Positions 60,321 through 64,000 of a DNA stretch of 64,000 bases are shown in pieces (the first letter of the stretch is position 1; each line of letters starts with the position of its first letter). This DNA is from Erythrophleum ivorense. Its lineage: Eukaryota > Streptophyta > Magnoliopsida > Fabales > Fabaceae. The translations under genes and the position numbers were made by a program. Where the stretch lies: the NCBI GenBank assembly GCA_026724425.1, contig JAIUCV010000019.1, positions 14,644,827 to 14,708,826 on the forward strand, read 5' to 3'. Under the pieces are notes generated by a model, which saw nothing but the letters and a program-made list of their open reading frames with translations, did not search any database and was not told where the DNA came from.

Positions 60321-60368
60321 TGGTGTGATCACTGTAGCAAATTGGGTCATATTAAGGAGAAATGCGAG
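60321..60368 (+). pseudogene. Zinc knuckle of the TR-GAG gag, in a shifted frame
   Basis: WCDHCSKLGHIKEKCE is a complete CX2CX4HX4C nucleic-acid-binding knuckle (60324-60365), followed by KIHDKLANWK, as in related copia proteins. It lies in another frame than gag because of a length change at the T-run near 60276-60281. Confidence 0.82.
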
Positions 60369-60628
60369 AAAATCCATGACAAGCTAGCAAATTGGAAGTC
60401 AAAACAAAAGGATAAAACTAGAGTGAACAATGACCATTGAGGAAATACCTCAACTTAAGAATTCCATTTTCCAAAGAGCAATGTGAATTGTTGAAAAAAT
60501 AACCCGGAAATAAAGATCAAAAGGACCTAAACAGTTTTGAGAAGATTGTTAGGTCTAGTTCTTATGCTCAAACTAGACTTGGAATTTGTATAATGTTAAC
60601 TTTAAGTTGTGCCTAGCTTGAAGGAAAG

Positions 60629-60918
60629 TGTTGGCATTTTTGATGATTTCCTACCAAATTTTTAGTGCTTTTATTGACTATCAAATTTAGTTAATGACTA
60701 ATTATTTGGGCTTTAAGGCAGAATATTCAAACAGCTTTATCCATGTTTATTTCCCTATTTTATTGTATTTTAATTTTGCATTTCTTTATTTTATTTGTTT
60801 CCCTTTTAGTTGAGATTGATTGGCTGAATTTGTGGTCAACTATCTCACTTATTTATGTACTGCTCATTATTAAAAATAAAATTAATCAGAATATTATTCT
60901 GAATTCCAAAAATCCTCA
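60629..60918 (+). repeat. 3' LTR of the gag-only element
   Basis: Preceded by the purine tract GAAGGAAAG. It has about 17 bases more than the 5' LTR, mostly in its first 60 bases. It ends AATCCTCA before the duplicated GTAAC. Confidence 0.9.
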
Positions 60919-61018
60919 GTAACTCATGGAACCTTTTCTGGATAGATGTGGTTTCAGTAGTTATTAAAGTAACAAATAAATATGAAACTAGACTATAAAG
61001 TTATGTTGCAAACTAGAA

Positions 61019-61049
61019 CCCCCTCCCCCACCCCCCACCCCCACCCCCT
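61019..61049 (-). other. G-quadruplex-prone C/G-run tract
   Basis: The plus strand has five runs of five or six C separated by single A or T bases. The minus strand therefore has five adjacent G-runs, a classic quadruplex-forming pattern. It is isolated in AT-rich DNA about 100 bases right of the TR-GAG element. Confidence 0.85.
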
Positions 61050-61430
61050 TTTTCTCCTAAACAAAATAAGCTCGTGAGAGAAAATCATGACAATAACCCT
61101 ATTGATGCCTATCACTCAAACAGATAATTTGCAGTTCCCATCAGCCACAAAACCAATAATTTTGCTGATTTTAAATAACCTTCAGCAAGAACATAATTTG
61201 TCGTGTATATCAGTATTTGTATCTTTGAATAAAGCTTCATCTCTTGAGTTATCAAATCAAGCTTCATAACATAGTAAATAGATCCAAGAGCACCAAGACA
61301 GCTTTCAAAGTCATAACTGACAAGCTTTTTTCTTTAATTAAGGGAAGTTAGCCATTGAGTTTTATTGACCGAATCATCAGCAGCTCCACAAATATGTAGA
61401 GAGGATGATGCGTAGGGTATATAGTTCTAA
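61050..61430. other. Intergenic
   Basis: No supported feature. The frame 61087-61269 has no recognisable domain. Confidence 0.5.
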
Positions 61431-62326
61431 TGGAAACTAAGATAATATGAGATGCCAAAGTCTCATATTGAGTAGTATGAGATATTCAATGAAATATTTA
61501 AGTAGAATGGTTCTCCCACCTCAATAACTAACTTTTAGAGAAAATGTCTCCATCTCACAGATGAAAGAAGGGAAGCCGAGAATGAATAAGTGGCCTCTAA
61601 TTAAGCATTAATTTCAACTATTTCATAGCCTCCCGTCCTGAGCTAACTTGAGAGCTGGGTTAAGCTTAGGAAAATCCATAGAGTTGGGAGCCTAGATTGC
61701 CTCCACTGTAACCTTGTCCTCTAGATAGAGGAAAGACTCTAGTAGAATGTACTACTCCACTGGAAATGTATCGAACCTGTAACCTATAACATCCTATGCA
61801 TGGAACGCAACTACAACTTGAACTCAACCCCTAGCACTGAACCCCCAAAAAGGTAACTGGATGAATGGGAACTGGCTAGCAGGGATTACCTAGAATACCC
61901 ACTTAGGGATACGGCTATTTGAGCAACTCCGACTCCGAAAAGATGGTTATCTCTTTCAGTAGGTGGGTAAGGTAGACCCCTGATCCCAAGGTTGTTGGTG
62001 GTCAAATTCTACGGTACGTTATTACTGACCCAAACGGAGAAGGCTTTCACTATCAGCATCAGACTGGTGGTAGGTAGCTTTGGAAAGGGATACCTATGGA
62101 TGGTTCTAACCAGCAGAAAGTTCTGATTGGCAAAAGGCCGAATGAAGTGCCACAGCGTATAGCCACTAGGATGTTGGTTTTCCAAAGGTGGTCAATTGAT
62201 AGAAACTAAGGTAGTATGGGATGTCAAAGTCCCACATTGAATAGTATAGAATGTTCAATAAGGTACTTAAGTAGAATAATTCTCCTACCTCAATAGTTAG
62301 CTTTTGAAGGAGGGTTCCCCATCTTA
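61431..62326 (+). mobile_element. Possible TRIM-like element: 127-bp direct repeats around a 640-bp interior
   Basis: Direct repeats 61431-61557 and 62200-62326 share GAAACTAAG(A/G)TA(A/G)TATG(A/G)GATG, TATTTAAGTAGAATGG / TACTTAAGTAGAATAA, CC(C/T)ACCTCAATA and a trailing CATCT. The interior is GC-richer than its surroundings, non-coding and unrecognised. No clear primer site, purine tract or target duplication was found, so a TRIM is only a candidate explanation; a segmental repeat is the alternative. Confidence 0.5.
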
Positions 62327-64000
62327 CTTGGATGCCCATCAAGTTCCCATTCCTGGACCCATATTTAATGGGTAAAAATTTTTTCATCCCCATTGAATCC
62401 TTGAATCCCTAGACCCAAACCCATTTATCCAGAAAATTTTCATAATGAACAAATTTTTCTCAAGTTGAGACTTATTTACATAAAATCTGTTTATATAAAA
62501 TCACAACAAAAAATAAAATGTCTCAAATAATTATTAATATAATTCAAAATCCATATAATACTATTTAGATGGTTTTTTTTTTACTAATATGTTACATTGA
62601 TTAAAAAAATAAAATATATGTATAAATATAATACACAGTGGGTCTTGGGCGAGAAGGGTATCATACTACCCATAATTGGACCTGGACGCTTAAAATACCC
62701 ACAAAAATCCCATATTACATAAGTATGAGTATTTTGCTCATTCTTAGAAACAAGGCACAGTCTAGCAATTGACTTGTACTTAGTTACTAACTAATTTTAA
62801 AGCCCAGCAACCTATAAAGCAGGGACTCAAATTTTTGGCTATATCACATTTGGACATTAACATCACCATAAGACACTACCAACATAGGGTTGACACAACT
62901 AGACATGTTGAAAAAAAAAAATTTCTTTTAATTTGGACGTGGACAAGCACTAAAAACAGCTCCGACTTACACTAAACATGTCTCAGACACAATTGACCCC
63001 AGGAAAAGGGAGAACAACCAAAATAATTAAGTAGAATGAGATACTAGAAACTTCACTTGATGAGATAATTAAAGTTCTTTCCTAATTTTTTTTTAATTAT
63101 TGGGCATGAATAATTTTAATAATATAGATTTACAACCTCTTATTTAGTAGATTGTTTTAGAAAATAATACTGTAAGATACATAGAATATAGGATAATATT
63201 GAGTTTCTTTGTTGTATCATGTTTTATAAATTTTGAACTTTGACATGTCAATGTGTCCGTGTCTGTGCCAATATCTATGCTTCATAGCTAGAAACTCAGA
63301 AAAGATTTATCAGATGGCTAAGATGACCAGTCTCCATCATAATAAAATAAATCATATTCAAGTCATATTATAGTAAAAGTACACTCCCATTCCAATTCAC
63401 TATTTCCATCAGGTCAAGCTCCTAGAACCAAGATACAAATACACACTTAAGAAAGAAAAATCCCTAACATGCAAACTAATAAAACAAATGCAAATTTTTC
63501 AATAAAAATCAAGCTCCTAACAAAAAATATATTGTATCTTTTACAAGTTTCATAGGACTCCACTGCTCCTTCGAGAACCTAGCAAATAAACAATGTTCCC
63601 TCAAGCTTGAATTGACAAAGCAAAAGGCCTTAGAACCATTGCCTCAAACCCGACTTAACACAACAGGCAAGGCAGACCAAACTGAAACTACAGTAATCCA
63701 GGATGCAAAATAAAAAATGTGGAATAAATGCAAGGACATCATGCTCATGCTGCAAAAGAAAACGTAACCAAATTAATCTCTAGCATGCTTCAATCAAACC
63801 AGAAGGAGAACAAGAAACAATGGATGCCAAAATTTGATTTTCCAGCCAATACACGTCTTCCAATAACCAAGCCAAAACAGAGAAAACGAGAAGGGAAAAC
63901 CCAAAACAGCAGTAAGATAAGAAACCAATTTCATCTTTACCCTTCGACACCATCAATTCCAAATAGAACAAGGGAAAGGAAGTTCAGATTTGTGGTATTA
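62327..64000. other. Intergenic to window end
   Basis: No supported repeat. A minus-strand frame 63780-63971 (63 codons, starting MFYLELMVSKGKDEIG, hydrophobic centre) lies upstream of a possible acceptor TTTTCTTTTGCAG near 63752. It could mark the leader or first exon of a gene transcribed leftward, but nothing in it is recognisable. Confidence 0.4.

Larger units (their letters stand above)
58942..60918 (+). mobile_element. Non-autonomous gag-only copia element (TR-GAG type), 1.98 kb
   Basis: LTRs 58942-59214 and 60629-60918 are direct repeats beginning TGCTGG/TGTTGGCATTTTT and ending CTTCA/CCTCA. They are flanked by perfect 5-bp duplications GTAAC (58937-58941 and 60919-60923). Inside are a primer site (59215-59228), a copia-type gag with one stop, a zinc knuckle in a shifted frame and a short purine tract (GAAGGAAAG, 60619-60628). 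There is no protease, integrase or RT. Plant elements of this form are known as TR-GAGs. The LTRs differ at many sites, so it is old. Confidence 0.88.

Noticed and set aside
63780..63971. Possible minus-strand small gene with a hydrophobic centre
   Set aside because: No recognisable domain, composition typical of T-rich intron or leader DNA, and no second exon can be shown. It is mentioned only as a possible leader.
1..64000. tRNA, rRNA or other structured RNA genes
   Set aside because: No cloverleaf-like or rRNA-like stretch was seen by eye. tRNA-like text is limited to retroelement primer-binding sites. A tRNAscan or Rfam run was not possible.

Overview
This window is nuclear DNA of a flowering plant, most likely a eudicot. 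It is AT-rich, it is dominated by nested LTR retrotransposons with plant-type primer-binding sites, and its one clear host gene encodes a plant-style mitochondrial LYR protein of the SDHAF1 type. I cannot name the species. No bacterial-style operon, phage, CRISPR array or defence system is present.

Left edge (1-4626): the gag/protease end and one long LTR of a Ty3/gypsy element on the minus strand (probably Tekay/Del chromovirus). Its 2.9-kb LTR is next to a tRNA-iMet primer-binding site. This shows that the similar 3.3-3.9-kb blocks elsewhere are LTRs too. They are solo LTRs at 9470-13041, 23715-27352, 32683-36548, 37836-41099 and 43642-47064, each with a perfect or near-perfect 5-bp target duplication, plus a probable further copy ending at 9301.

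Middle (9302-36860): an old minus-strand Ty3/gypsy array of a second lineage, cut up by later insertions. Once the insertions are removed it reads, in minus-strand order: end of pol, a deletion joint, RNase H, integrase, end of pol, a shared LTR, a primer-binding site, gag, protease, RT, RNase H and part of integrase. It therefore looks like head-to-tail copies sharing LTRs. The insertions are a 6-kb Ty1/copia element (13211-19165), three of the solo LTRs and an unusual 3.1-kb TG...CA element with 77-bp terminal inverted repeats (27911-31008).

36930-43640 holds two inverted copies of a different LTR-like sequence forming a large foldback, into which two solo LTRs inserted. From 47 to 57 kb the DNA is AT-rich repeat debris with microsatellites and a 788-bp Mutator-like MITE that has 9-bp target duplications.

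Right part (57-64 kb): the SDHAF1-like gene (57057-57353, minus) with a site II promoter motif, a 2-kb gag-only copia element with both LTRs and perfect target duplications (58942-60918), a G-quadruplex-prone C-run, and a direct-repeat pair that may be a TRIM element. All retroelement coding regions seen are broken by stops, frameshifts or lost catalytic residues, so the nest is old and inactive. Everything here was read by eye. Homology statements rest on recognised motifs and on comparing copies within the window, without database searches.
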